10,846 nt of DNA from positions 1 to 10,846 of the forward strand of contig JAFAOZ010000122.1 in NCBI GenBank assembly GCA_019247395.1, given 5' to 3'. The stretch's first letter is position 1. Every line of letters begins with the position of its first letter. The stretch comes from Vulcanimicrobiota bacterium. Its GTDB lineage: Bacteria; Vulcanimicrobiota; Vulcanimicrobiia; Vulcanimicrobiales; Vulcanimicrobiaceae. The notes beneath the pieces were generated by a model. The model worked only from the letters and a program-made list of their open reading frames with translations, ran no database searches and had not been told where the DNA came from. The translations under genes and the position numbers were made by a program. Positions 1-7,256 of the stretch are shown here, piece after piece.

Positions 1-33
1 GTCCCCGGGCGCTCCAGCCGCGCGGCTAACCGC

Positions 34-1122
34 TCACTGTGATACGGCCTGATGCGCCTTCGGTTGAGTCTCAGCTTGTAATTGCCCGCAGGCGGCGGCG
101 ATGTCGCGCCCCATATTCTGTCGCACGGTAACCGGCACTCCCGCCGCATCCAGAATGGCGGCGAAATCCCAAATACGCGCGTTATCGGTCGCGGAATACG
201 CGCCGTCCGGCGTCGCATTATACGGAATCAAGTTGACGTGGTAGAGCCGCCCGCTCATGATTGCGGCCAGTTCGCGCGCACACTCGTCGGAGTCGTTGAC
301 GCCGGCGAGCATGACGTACTCAAAGAATATCTTGCGATTCGTCTTTTGAACGTGGCGCTCACAAGCCGCCATCAGCTCCGCTAGCGGAAAGCGCCGGTTG
401 ACCGGCATTAAACTCGAGCGCAGTTCGTCGCTGGGCGCATGAAGCGAGATCGCGAGGTTGACCTGAAGGCGCTCGTCGGAAAAGCGGTCGATCTTATCGA
501 CCAGACCGACGGTCGAAATCGTAATGTGCCGGTGCCCGAGCCCGAAGCCGTTCGGATCGTTCAACAGCGCGACGGCCTCCATCACCGCGTCGTAATTGTG
601 AAACGGCTCGCCCATACCCATAAACACGACGTTCGTGATGCGCTTCTTCCGTTCGCCGAGCGTACGCGCGAAGAACAGCGCTTGCTCGAAGATCTCTCCC
701 GCCGTCAAATTCCGATTGAAGCCGCCCTGACCCGTCGCACAGAACGCGCAGGCGAAAGCGCATCCGGCTTGCGAGGAGATGCAGACGGTGGTCCGGTCGC
801 CATAGTGCTCCATTAGCACCGCCTCGACTTCTTTGCCGTCGTGAAGCCGGAAAAGTCCTTTCGTAGTCTGCTCGTCCCGCGAACGCTGCACGGCAATCGG
901 CACGAGCGACGAGAACGCGATCCCGCGCGTGGTCAGGGCCGATCGCAGCTCCTTTGGAAGCGTCGTTACCTCCGCTGGGCCGGCGAGCAGTTCTTTGGTC
1001 GCTGCGTGATAGAGCTGGCGCAGACGGTACGCCTTGAGATCGTATTGCGCAACGAGCTCCGCCACGTCACCAAAACCTGCGCGCGATACGACGTCGCGCA
1101 GCCAAATGTCGATCGGATTCAA
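34..1122 (-). CDS. rlmN: RlmN, dual-specificity 23S rRNA A2503 / tRNA A37 C2-methyltransferase (radical SAM)
   Basis: RlmN methylates C2 of A2503 in 23S rRNA and A37 in some tRNAs by a radical-SAM, methyl-Cys mechanism. The 362-residue product has the family's usual length. The radical-SAM cluster motif CAFACAFC (CxxxCxxC) gives Cys121, Cys125 and Cys128, followed by the RlmN-typical ATGQGGFNRNL. The two catalytic cysteines are also visible: Cys114 in TVCISSQAGC, and the methyl-carrying Cys345 in AACGQL near the C-terminus. GMGEPFHNYD and NLAISLHAP are further family blocks. I chose the TTG at 1122-1120, which overlaps the TGA of the upstream glycosylase in a TTGA. This puts the protein start just before the expected N-terminal helical domain and implies translational coupling. 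The frame stays open far upstream, to about 1503, but that part is arginine-rich nonsense inside the glycosylase gene. Identification is very sure; the start is likely. Confidence 0.96.
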   Translation of the reverse strand: MNPIDIWLRDVVSRAGFGDVAELVAQYDLKAYRLRQLYHAATKELLAGPAEVTTLPKELRSALTTRGIAFSSLVPIAVQRSRDEQTTKGLFRLHDGKEVEAVLMEHYGDRTTVCISSQAGCAFACAFCATGQGGFNRNLTAGEIFEQALFFARTLGERKKRITNVVFMGMGEPFHNYDAVMEAVALLNDPNGFGLGHRHITISTVGLVDKIDRFSDERLQVNLAISLHAPSDELRSSLMPVNRRFPLAELMAACERHVQKTNRKIFFEYVMLAGVNDSDECARELAAIMSGRLYHVNLIPYNATPDGAYSATDNARIWDFAAILDAAGVPVTVRQNMGRDIAAACGQLQAETQPKAHQAVSQ

Positions 1123-1781
1123 AAGAGACTCGCTTGTGTAATCTCGACGACCGGCGCGGCAGCACGCGGCTCGTCGAGTTTGGCGCGCACCGCTTTGAGA
1201 TCGGCCCAGACGAGGCGCTTCACCGCGCCGATCTCGCCACCGGTTTGCCGAAGAATGTACGCGGGGTGGAACGTAACCATGAGGGGCGTATCGCGCGGCC
1301 CGATGTACCACTGGCCGCGCATACGGGTAATCTGAAAATCGCGGCCTAAGAACGACTTGGCAGCGGGGGCGCCCAGGGCGAGAATTACTTGCGGCGCAAC
1401 AATGTCGATCTGTTCGTCGAGGAACGGCCGGCAGTTTTCCATCTCCTGCGCATCCGGGGCGCGGTTTCGCGGGCCGCTCGGCCCCGCGATCGTGGGCCGG
1501 CATTTGACGGTATTACAAATGAAGACGTCGCCGCGCGGTAAGTCAATCGCCGCGAGCATGCGATCGAGCAGCTGGCCCGCTTTGCCGACGAATGGCCTCC
1601 CGAGCTGATCTTCGGTTTCGCCCGGGCCCTCGCCAACCACCATGAGCCGCGCGCAGGGATCTCCCTCGCCGTAAACGTTGTTACGCCGTTCGTAGCCGAT
1701 CGTGCACCTACGGCACGCGGCTGCTGCGATCGAGGCTTGCGCGAGCAGCTCCTGCCGGCGAGCTCGCTCGTCGCCATCCAC
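1119..1781 (-). CDS. Family 4 (UDGa-type) uracil-DNA glycosylase with 4Fe-4S cluster
   Basis: This enzyme excises uracil arising from cytosine deamination or dUTP incorporation, opening base-excision repair in the cytosol. In the 220-residue form, GEGPGETED (residues 50-58) followed by GRPFVGKAGQLLDRML is the uracil-binding block, with the GExPG signature of family 4. HPAYILR (172-178) is the second active-site motif. Cys23 and Cys26 (CRRC), Cys94 (TVKCRP) and Cys117 (ENCRPF) are the four expected iron-sulfur ligands. I prefer the GTG at 1781, which lies 2 bases past the stop of the upstream gene and has AAGGA about 12 bases before it. A longer frame begins at a GTG at 1838 and would add 19 residues overlapping that gene. 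The stop overlaps the TTG start of rlmN. The family is sure; the start is uncertain. Confidence 0.93.
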   Translation of the reverse strand: MDGDERARRQELLAQASIAAAACRRCTIGYERRNNVYGEGDPCARLMVVGEGPGETEDQLGRPFVGKAGQLLDRMLAAIDLPRGDVFICNTVKCRPTIAGPSGPRNRAPDAQEMENCRPFLDEQIDIVAPQVILALGAPAAKSFLGRDFQITRMRGQWYIGPRDTPLMVTFHPAYILRQTGGEIGAVKRLVWADLKAVRAKLDEPRAAAPVVEITQASLF

Positions 1782-1783
1782 CG

Positions 1784-2122
1784 TCAGCGCCGTTCCTTGC
1801 TGACTGCGACCGCCCGCCCGAATGCAACGACCTGACACGAACCGTCGCTGCCCTCGGAGACAAAAAACTGCAAGCCGACGACGGCGTTGGCGCCCATCGC
1901 GTCGGCGCGCCGCCTCAGCGCGTCGAGAGCATCGTTGCGAAGCTGCTCGGCATCGCTTAAAAACTCCGTACTCGATAATCCGATCAGCATGCCCAGGCTG
2001 CGAAAGGTGGAGCGTAACCGGTTACGTGGCCGCGACGCGCTGCCGGAAACGTGGCCGTAACTGCGCACCAGCCGGTAACCGTCGATTTCATCGAAGGTAA
2101 CGACGTCGTCCCGGGCGATCAT
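1784..2122 (-). CDS. YbjQ/DUF74 family protein (putative heavy-metal-binding domain)
   Basis: This is a 112-residue cytosolic protein of the YbjQ (DUF74, PF01906) type. The family forms small beta/alpha oligomers whose role is not established; 'heavy-metal-binding' is an inherited label. Supporting signatures are the N-terminal I-D-G-Y-R-L-V and G-H-V-S-G strand, a charged central helix with repeated Ala/Asp/Arg, and the diagnostic GANAVVGLQF strand near residues 78-87. The ATG at 2122 has AAAGG seven bases upstream, which fixes the start. It is the first gene of the leftward operon with the glycosylase and rlmN, and the next gene's start lies at or before its stop. It is divergent from the glycosyltransferase across a 66-bp spacer. 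No cysteine pair supports a metal site beyond a single Cys near the end, so metal binding is not shown here. Confidence 0.82.
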   Translation of the reverse strand: MIARDDVVTFDEIDGYRLVRSYGHVSGSASRPRNRLRSTFRSLGMLIGLSSTEFLSDAEQLRNDALDALRRRADAMGANAVVGLQFFVSEGSDGSCQVVAFGRAVAVSKERR

Positions 2123-2188
2123 CGCCTAGCCTTTCTCACACCTGCCGGTAAGCAGGCGAGTGCGAATTGCTGGGCGGAATGAGCGGGC
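2123..2188. promoter_or_regulatory. Divergent spacer holding outward promoters; small inverted repeat
   Basis: This 66-bp gap separates the leftward DUF74-glycosylase-rlmN operon from the rightward glycosyltransferase, so promoters for both directions should lie in or near it. A small inverted repeat, CCTGC-CGGTAA-GCAGG (2141-2156), sits in the middle and could be an operator or a hairpin in either leader. I could not recognise a convincing -35/-10 pair on either strand. The function is inferred from position only. Confidence 0.3.
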
Positions 2189-3160
2189 ATGCCGGAGATT
2201 TCACCGTCGGTGCTGATCATCCGCCTCGATGCAATCGGCGATGCACTTGCACTGACGCCGCTGCTTGCCGCGTTCCGGCGGCACGCGTTTTCGGTCGACG
2301 TCGTCTTGCGCCGGGAGAATGCAGGGATCTTTTCAAAGTCCGCTGCTCGCGACATCGTTACTGCCGATTTCGATCTGCGCTCGAGCGCTCGTTCGAACGT
2401 CTCAGCGATCGAAAAACTCGGGGCCGAGCTGCAGAGTCGCGCGTATTCACACGTTCTCGTCGCGACCGAAGATCCGGGCGGATACCGGCTCGCAGCGGCA
2501 ATCGGCGCGCCGGTTCGCGTCGGATTCGTCAATGCGGGTGGCAAGCCGTTGAAAAATCTATGGGCCAGGCGCTTACTCACGCAGGCGATTGCGCGGAGCG
2601 CGGGCCTCGACACGGCGGGACCGCATGAGTGTCAGGTACTCTTTGAGCTTGCGGCACCGTTGCTTGGCGACGAACGGCCCGCCCGGGACGCGGCCGAGCT
2701 CCGCCCGCTCGTGCTGGAACGCGAACCCGATCCCGACGAACGCATCGCGATCCAAATTACCGACAAGTGGGAACGGCTGGGTATCGGATTCGCCGAAGTC
2801 GTTGACATGATTCGGCGGGCGGGCGGTTACGGTACCCTACATCTGCTGTCGGCTCAACGCGAGGCGTCATACGCGCAGCGAATCGCCGATGCGAGCGGCC
2901 TCGCCGTCAGCTTCTTCGCAACGTTGGAGCCGTGGAAGCACGCAATCGCTGCCGCGACGGCCATTATCACGCCCGACTCAGGCGCGTTACACGTCGCGGG
3001 AATGATCGGCACGCCGGTCGTCGCGGTCTTCCCTCCACGGCGGGATTATGCGCTGCAGGTTGCGCGATGGGCGCCGTGGGCCGCGCCGCATCGCATTATT
3101 GCGTCGCGTAACGGCTGGCCGGAACGGGCTACCGACGCGCTCGCGCAATTACTCGCGTAA
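2189..3160 (+). CDS. Glycosyltransferase family 9 (heptosyltransferase-like)
   Basis: The 323-residue product has the two-lobed GT-B outline of GT9 enzymes, which add heptose or related sugars to LPS core or other surface glycans at the inner face of the cytoplasmic membrane. The N-terminal block VLIIRLDAIGDALALTPLL (8-26) is the family's acceptor-lobe signature, with the D-x-x-G-D-x-x-x-x-x-P pattern. The C-terminal donor-lobe block TPDSGALHVAGMIGTPVVAV (261-280) is the nucleotide-sugar-binding signature with the PDSG-HVA core. The middle is poorly conserved, as usual. The ATG at 2189 has only a weak purine-rich site (GGCGGA, 2174-2179). The gene stands alone on its strand and ends 3 bp from the convergent DUF2079 gene. 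The donor and acceptor cannot be told; 'heptosyltransferase-like' is a family statement only. The gene looks intact. Confidence 0.9.
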   Translation: MPEISPSVLIIRLDAIGDALALTPLLAAFRRHAFSVDVVLRRENAGIFSKSAARDIVTADFDLRSSARSNVSAIEKLGAELQSRAYSHVLVATEDPGGYRLAAAIGAPVRVGFVNAGGKPLKNLWARRLLTQAIARSAGLDTAGPHECQVLFELAAPLLGDERPARDAAELRPLVLEREPDPDERIAIQITDKWERLGIGFAEVVDMIRRAGGYGTLHLLSAQREASYAQRIADASGLAVSFFATLEPWKHAIAAATAIITPDSGALHVAGMIGTPVVAVFPPRRDYALQVARWAPWAAPHRIIASRNGWPERATDALAQLLA

Positions 3161-3163
3161 ATA

Positions 3164-4501
3164 TCACCTGCACGGGCCGATTCTGCGATAAAGTTCGATC
3201 GCGCCGTCTCTGCGTGCAAGAGTGTAATCTCGGTCCGCGACAATGCGCGCAAGCGCGGGACCGTACTCTTGCAAGCGCGGAGAGTCGGCGAAAGCGCGAT
3301 CGATTAAGATGAAACACGCATCCGTCGTTTCGGAAGCTGTCTCGGGTAAGAGTCGCGCGGCGGGATCGTAGAGGGCGAGATGCGTGTACGCTTCCTCCTG
3401 AGTAGCGACGCTCGCATTGGGCGGCAGTAATGTCAAGAAACGATCCAAAGCCGCGTCGCGGGGCTGGGCTGCGCGCAGGTTGAGCCCGGGATGGAGAGGA
3501 TCGGCGACGGTCAGCTCGACGACGCAGAGAGCAATGCAAACAAAAAGCGCGGTGCGCCGGCGCGGAGCTGCAAGCGCTCCGGCGGCACATGCAAACGGTG
3601 CCAAAACGTAGCCGATCCAAGCTCCGGCGTAGTGCGTTCCGAGCGTAAACGTCGTCGGCATGCGCGAGAAGAGCACCTCGGCAAGCGGCGCTGCCGCGAG
3701 CCACATCATGCTCGATCGAAACGGCAGAAAGAGCAGTGGTACGAAAACGAGCAGCACGAACCCGAGCCGCGCTCCAAGCGCGACCGCCGGAGATTGCTGC
3801 GACGGCGCGTGCCATGCGTAAAAGCGCCACGGCTGCCAGGACGACGCCGAGGCTGCGGCATGCGGCCGAATAAACCCGAAGAATGCGATCAATAGTGCGA
3901 CGCTCAGCAGGCCGACCGCAGCCGCTAAACGACCGCGATCCGTTCCGCGATAGCGCCATGCGCCCAGCGCGCCGCCGATCGCCAGAAAAATCGCCTGGTC
4001 TTCCTTAATAGAGAGGGTCACGAGCGCAGCGACCGCCGCCCCTGCGATGTAGCCGGCATCGAACGCATAGAGCGTCCACGCTACCGCGGCGGGCGCGAAA
4101 CCGTTCTCGTGAAAGTCGCCGAAGATGAGTCCGGCGAGCGGTGGGTAGAGCCACGTCACGACCGCCGCCAGACGCGCGGCGGTAAGATCGGAGCGAGCGC
4201 GGACCAATCCATAGATCGGCGGCGCCGCTAGCGCGCCGGCGATCGCTTGCAATGCCACCAGCGTCAGCGGGGAACGCACGAGCATGATTGCCAGCCCGAC
4301 CGGATAGAGAATCGGCGAAAAGTGAAAGGCCCAGTGGCTCCCCTCGATCGGGTTGCAAAAGCAACCGAACGCGTTTACCGCCGTTTGTGCGAAAATTCCG
4401 AAATCGACCAGATTGCGATGCGCCTCGAATTTGAGCGAGCCCAGCCACGTGAAGAGCGCCGCGTAAACGAGGCACCCGAGCCAAAGAAACCGATCGCGCA
4501 C
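3164..4501 (-). CDS. DUF2079 family polytopic membrane protein
   Basis: This is a 445-residue integral membrane protein with about nine to ten hydrophobic segments, followed by a soluble C-terminal part of roughly 110 residues rich in charged residues. DUF2079 blocks are recognisable: DFGIF (33-37), HFSPILY (60-66), a FHEN (130-133) next to the membrane, and the IKEDQA motif (165-170). The family is of unknown function. Its layout, with an acidic loop motif after the first TM and a soluble tail, resembles GT-C type lipid-linked-sugar glycosyltransferases, which is an inference. The start is the GTG at 4501, 3 bases after the OsmC stop, with no clear Shine-Dalgarno site, so it is probably read by re-initiation from the upstream gene. 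It is the last gene of the prfB-osmC operon and converges on the GT9 gene. The family call is good; the function is open. Confidence 0.82.
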   Translation of the reverse strand: MRDRFLWLGCLVYAALFTWLGSLKFEAHRNLVDFGIFAQTAVNAFGCFCNPIEGSHWAFHFSPILYPVGLAIMLVRSPLTLVALQAIAGALAAPPIYGLVRARSDLTAARLAAVVTWLYPPLAGLIFGDFHENGFAPAAVAWTLYAFDAGYIAGAAVAALVTLSIKEDQAIFLAIGGALGAWRYRGTDRGRLAAAVGLLSVALLIAFFGFIRPHAAASASSWQPWRFYAWHAPSQQSPAVALGARLGFVLLVFVPLLFLPFRSSMMWLAAAPLAEVLFSRMPTTFTLGTHYAGAWIGYVLAPFACAAGALAAPRRRTALFVCIALCVVELTVADPLHPGLNLRAAQPRDAALDRFLTLLPPNASVATQEEAYTHLALYDPAARLLPETASETTDACFILIDRAFADSPRLQEYGPALARIVADRDYTLARRDGAIELYRRIGPCR

Positions 4502-4504
4502 GTG

Positions 4505-5005
4505 TCAGCCGGCGGCGATTGACATTTCGGGCGGATGCGCCAGCGTTTGGTAGACGACGCAATAGCGCTCGGTCAGGCGCAGCAGCGTATCGAGCCGCTC
4601 TTGCGGTTCGTCGGTTTCCAGCTCGAAGCGAACGCGAATATGCGAGAATCCGACGGCTGCGTCTTTCGCGACGCCCAACGTTCCGCGAAAGTCGAGATCG
4701 CCTTCGACTTTAACGAGGCCGCTTCGCAACTCGATCTCCAACGCGGTCGCGACGGCAGCGAGCGTTACGCCGGCGCACGCCGCGAGCGCTTCCAAAAGCA
4801 TATCGCCCGAGCATGCCGCCGTCCCGTCGCCTCCGGTCATTGGATGCAGACCGGCTGCGACCAACGCTTTTGCAGTCGAAACGCTACACGTCACGCCTTG
4901 GCCGAGACGACCCTCCGCTCGCAGCGTGATGCGAGCGCTCTCCGGCGAAGAACGGTAACGTTCTTTCAGCGGCGCTTGCAATGCACGCAGTTCGTCGGTC
5001 TTCAT
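4505..5005 (-). CDS. OsmC/Ohr-family protein (putative organic hydroperoxide reductase)
   Basis: This 166-residue cytosolic protein has the OsmC fold pattern. The family reduces organic hydroperoxides through two redox cysteines. Cys77 lies on the central helix in LLEALAACAGVTL, and Cys149 in TERYCVVYQTL corresponds to the family's E-x-x-C-P-V-x-x-x-L; here the usual Pro is Val. The start is the ATG at 5005, 13 bases after the prfB stop, with only a weak CGAG upstream. The frame extends further upstream, to about 5398, but that stretch lies inside prfB and has no OsmC features. The residue layout, with HPMTGGDG before the helix, fits the broader OsmC/YhfA group better than classical Ohr, so the substrate is not assigned. 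It is the second gene of the prfB operon. A link to translation termination is not obvious. Confidence 0.88.
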   Translation of the reverse strand: MKTDELRALQAPLKERYRSSPESARITLRAEGRLGQGVTCSVSTAKALVAAGLHPMTGGDGTAACSGDMLLEALAACAGVTLAAVATALEIELRSGLVKVEGDLDFRGTLGVAKDAAVGFSHIRVRFELETDEPQERLDTLLRLTERYCVVYQTLAHPPEMSIAAG

Positions 5006-5018
5006 GTCTCGTGTCGAG

Positions 5019-6141
5019 TCACGGGCGCTTCGGCGCCGACGAAAGCGGCTCCCGTTGCTGCAAATATGGCCACACGAACGTATCGATGGAACCGTCGAGC
5101 ACCTCCGCAACGTTTCCGGTTTCAACGCCCGTACGATGATCTTTGACGAGTTGGTAGGGTTGAAGCACGTACGACCGAATCTGCGATCCCCATTCGTTTG
5201 CTTGGCGCTCCCCGCGAAGATCCGAAAGTCGCTTATCCCGCTCCTCGGCAGCGCGTGCCGCAAGTCGCGCGCGCAGAATGTTGAGTGCGACCTCGCGGTT
5301 CTGCGCCTGCGAGCGTTCCTGCTGCGACGCCACGACGACACCGGTCGGCACGTGAATGATGCGCACGGCCGATTCCGTCTTGTTAACGTATTGCCCACCC
5401 GCGCCGCCGGATTTGAACGTTTCGATTCGCAAATCGTCGGGCTTGATCTCGACGTCGAGATGTTCCCCGGCCTCGACTTCGGGGATCACGTCAACTGCCG
5501 CAAACGACGTGTGACGGCGATGCGCCGCATCGAACGGCGAGAGCCGCACCAGCCGGTGCACGCCCCGCTCGCTCTCGAGCAGACCGTACGCATTTCGACC
5601 GCGCACGAAAAACGTTATCGACTTTAAGCCGGCCTCTTCCGCCGGGGACTCGTCAACGATCTGTGTGGAGAAACCCTTCGCCTCAGCCCAGCGCACGTAC
5701 ATTCTGGCGAGCATCGCCGTCCAATCGGCCGCGTCGACGCCCCCTGCGCCGGCAAAAATGCTGACGATCGCGTTGCGAGCGTCGAACTCGCCGCTGAAAC
5801 TCGCGGCCATCTCGAGGGCTTCCAGCGACGTCGCTGCGTCGTCGATCGCGCGTTGCGCTTCGGATTCGGCCGCCGCGTCCTCCGGGAAGAGCTCGAGCAG
5901 CTCGCGTGCCTCTTGTATGCCGCGACCGACGCCGTCTGAGGAGGCCGTCTCGTCGCGCAGCTCGGCGAGCTCTTTCATCACACGTTGCGCCGCCTCGGGA
6001 TCGTTCCAAAACTCATGCGCGCGCGAACGCTCGTCGAGCTCGGCTATCCGCCGCCGCTTGCCCGAGTCGTCAAAGACGCTCCTTGAGGGACGCTAGGCGT
6101 TCCTCCAGACGCGTGAGCTGCGTAAATTGCGATTCGCTCAT
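5019..6141 (-). CDS. prfB: Peptide chain release factor 2 (RF2), expressed through a +1 programmed frameshift
   Basis: RF2 recognises UAA and UGA stop codons and triggers peptide release on the ribosome. The tripeptide anticodon SPF (201-203) in VRLSPFDAAHRRHTSF and the catalytic GGQ (248-250) in GAGGQYVNKTESAVRI are both intact, at nearly the same positions as in E. coli RF2. Translation starts at the ATG at 6141. Twenty-three codons follow, ending in AAG GAG CGT CTT, and then an in-frame TGA (6072-6070). Shifting +1 at CTT-TGA-C continues as DDSGKRRRIAELDERSRAHEFWNDP and on to the stop at 5019. The total is 373 residues, the usual RF2 length. Reading only the downstream frame would begin at about 5981 and lose 53 N-terminal residues. 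It is the first gene of an operon with osmC-like and DUF2079 genes, divergent from the GDPH-protein gene. No strong ribosome-binding site is visible before the ATG. Confidence 0.96.
6069..6084 (-). promoter_or_regulatory. prfB: prfB programmed +1 frameshift site (autoregulatory)
   Basis: On the minus strand the sequence is AAGGAG (6084-6079), CGT, CTT (6075-6073), TGA (6072-6070), C. This is the classic RF2 arrangement: an internal Shine-Dalgarno-like hexamer three bases before the slippery CUU, then UGA followed by C, a poor termination context. In known prfB genes, low RF2 lets the ribosome pause at UGA and slip forward onto UUU, restoring RF2 synthesis. All elements are seen directly; the mechanism is established for the family. 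Confidence 0.95.
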
Positions 6142-6233
6142 CGCGCATCGAGTTTTTCGGCAGCGCCGCGACTCCCTTGTCGGCGCGGTCGCTCGTCGTG
6201 ATCGAACCACAGCTATTACGACGGAGGTAGACC
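6142..6233. promoter_or_regulatory. Divergent spacer between prfB and the GDPH-protein gene
   Basis: This 92-bp region must supply start signals for leftward prfB and rightward transcription of the GDPH-protein gene. A very strong Shine-Dalgarno site, GGAGG at 6223-6227, lies six bases before the ATG at 6234. On the other strand nothing comparable precedes the prfB ATG. No clear -35/-10 pair was recognised in either direction. Confidence 0.4.
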
Positions 6234-7241
6234 ATGTACGTTCAGCCGCTCGACGGCTCGCTCAACGCCAACTCGCTGGCGTCGCTTGCAAATACTGGAA
6301 CCGAAGGCTCCGTATTCGCAGGCGCTATGCCCGCTGCCGCGGGCGATAATATCTCGCGCTTCGTTCCGCCGTGGTCGAATGAAAGCGGCGACGGGGCGTA
6401 TGGCGATGCGTTTTCCAATCCGAGTTCGTTGCAAGGCGCGTTCGGATCGCTCATGGGCATGCTGCAACAGCTCATGACGATGCTGCAATCGCTCATGGGA
6501 TATGGCTGCAATGCTCCATACGGTCTTGCAAGCGGACCGCAGTACGGATCGGGAAGTTGTCCGCCGAACGCTTCGGGAAGTTGTCCGCCGAACGGTTCGA
6601 CAAACTGCCCGCCCTACCGCAACGAACGTTTCTTCCAGAATGCGAGTGGCTCGAGCGACGGCGATCCGCACTTGTCCTTCAACGGCGCGCGCTGGAACAA
6701 CATGACCTCTCAGCCCGACTTGCTCAACTCCAACTCCTTTGCGGGCGGCTTTCAAATCTCGACGCAAGCGACGCCGCCAAACGGAAAAGGCATTGCTTGG
6801 AACCAATCGGCGACGGTCGCCCTGAACAACGGCGCCACGAAGATCAGCATGAATAACGACGGGCAGGCGACCATCACCAACAACGGTCAGCAGGTAGCGA
6901 TCGAAAAGGGCCAGACGCTGCAGCTAGGTGACGGCGAATCGGTCACCTACGAACAGAACGGCGCGCTGCGCGTCAACGCCGCAAACGGGAACGGCGGACG
7001 CATCGAGACGACGCTGACGCCGGATGGTAAGGGCGTGAACGTCGACGTCACCGCGCACGACGTCGACCTCGGCGGCAGTTTGGTCAACGGTTGGGAAGAG
7101 CGACGCCAAGATCATGAACCCGGCGGCCCGTGGCGCGCGCCGTGGCCGATTCGGGAGCCAATCGACGGCCCCAACTGGCCGGCACCCGATCCATACCCGC
7201 ATCTGCCGAATCCGCGGATTCCAACTCCGCTTGGGAATTAG
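6234..7241 (+). CDS. GDPH-motif protein, candidate autocleaving VWD/MIIA-like domain
   Basis: The product is 335 residues with no signal peptide. Residues 1-72 are polar, Ser/Asn/Gly-rich and look disordered. Residues 73-89 form a Met/Leu/Gln-rich amphipathic stretch (SLMGMLQQLMTMLQSLMG). Residues 105-128 carry three 8-residue repeats around CPP. A domain of about 145 residues (143-290) opens with GDPHLSFNGARWNNM and continues as short Asn/Gly-turned beta strands, ending near VDLGG. The tail is Pro/Trp-rich. GDPH is the site of Asp-Pro self-cleavage in von Willebrand D domains of mucins and in DUF1521 (MIIA) proteins such as NopE1, so Asp144-Pro145 is a candidate self-cleavage bond. The rest of the domain does not match DUF1521 as I recall it, so it may be a separate family. 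Where it goes, surface or secreted, is not shown. The start is fixed by GGAGG six bases upstream. Confidence 0.85.
   Translation: MYVQPLDGSLNANSLASLANTGTEGSVFAGAMPAAAGDNISRFVPPWSNESGDGAYGDAFSNPSSLQGAFGSLMGMLQQLMTMLQSLMGYGCNAPYGLASGPQYGSGSCPPNASGSCPPNGSTNCPPYRNERFFQNASGSSDGDPHLSFNGARWNNMTSQPDLLNSNSFAGGFQISTQATPPNGKGIAWNQSATVALNNGATKISMNNDGQATITNNGQQVAIEKGQTLQLGDGESVTYEQNGALRVNAANGNGGRIETTLTPDGKGVNVDVTAHDVDLGGSLVNGWEERRQDHEPGGPWRAPWPIREPIDGPNWPAPDPYPHLPNPRIPTPLGN
6546..6617 (+). repeat. 24-bp tandem repeat (three copies) coding for an SGSCPPN-type octapeptide
   Basis: Two copies of TCGGGAAGTTGTCCGCCGAACG at 6549-6570 and 6573-6594 are identical over 22 bases, and a third, degenerate copy follows around 6597. 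The period is 24 bases, so the frame is kept. The peptide reads SGSCPPNA, SGSCPPNG, STNCPPYR, placing a Cys-Pro-Pro every eight residues just before the GDPH domain. Confidence 0.85.
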
Positions 7242-7256
7242 GCGATCCGAAAGAAC

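Noticed and set aside
16..27. 12-base palindrome AGCCGCGCGGCT after the rlmN stop
   Set aside because: It has no loop and lies too near the window edge to judge; could be chance in GC-rich DNA.
1123..1503. N-terminal extension of the rlmN frame
   Set aside because: The extra 127 codons overlap the glycosylase gene, are Arg/Pro-rich and lack any RlmN homology; the TTGA overlap start gives the usual length.
3129..3959. 276-codon frame on the minus strand overlapping the DUF2079 gene
   Set aside because: Arg/Ser/Cys-rich nonsense in the wrong frame of a clear membrane protein gene.
5006..5398. N-terminal extension of the OsmC frame
   Set aside because: It lies inside prfB, has low-complexity basic residues and no OsmC features; the ATG at 5005 is correctly spaced after the prfB stop.
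6216..6806. Antisense frame over the GDPH-protein gene with repeated Thr-Ser-Arg-Ser
   Set aside because: The repeats are only the reverse reading of the 24-bp tandem repeat; no ribosome-binding site or family signature.
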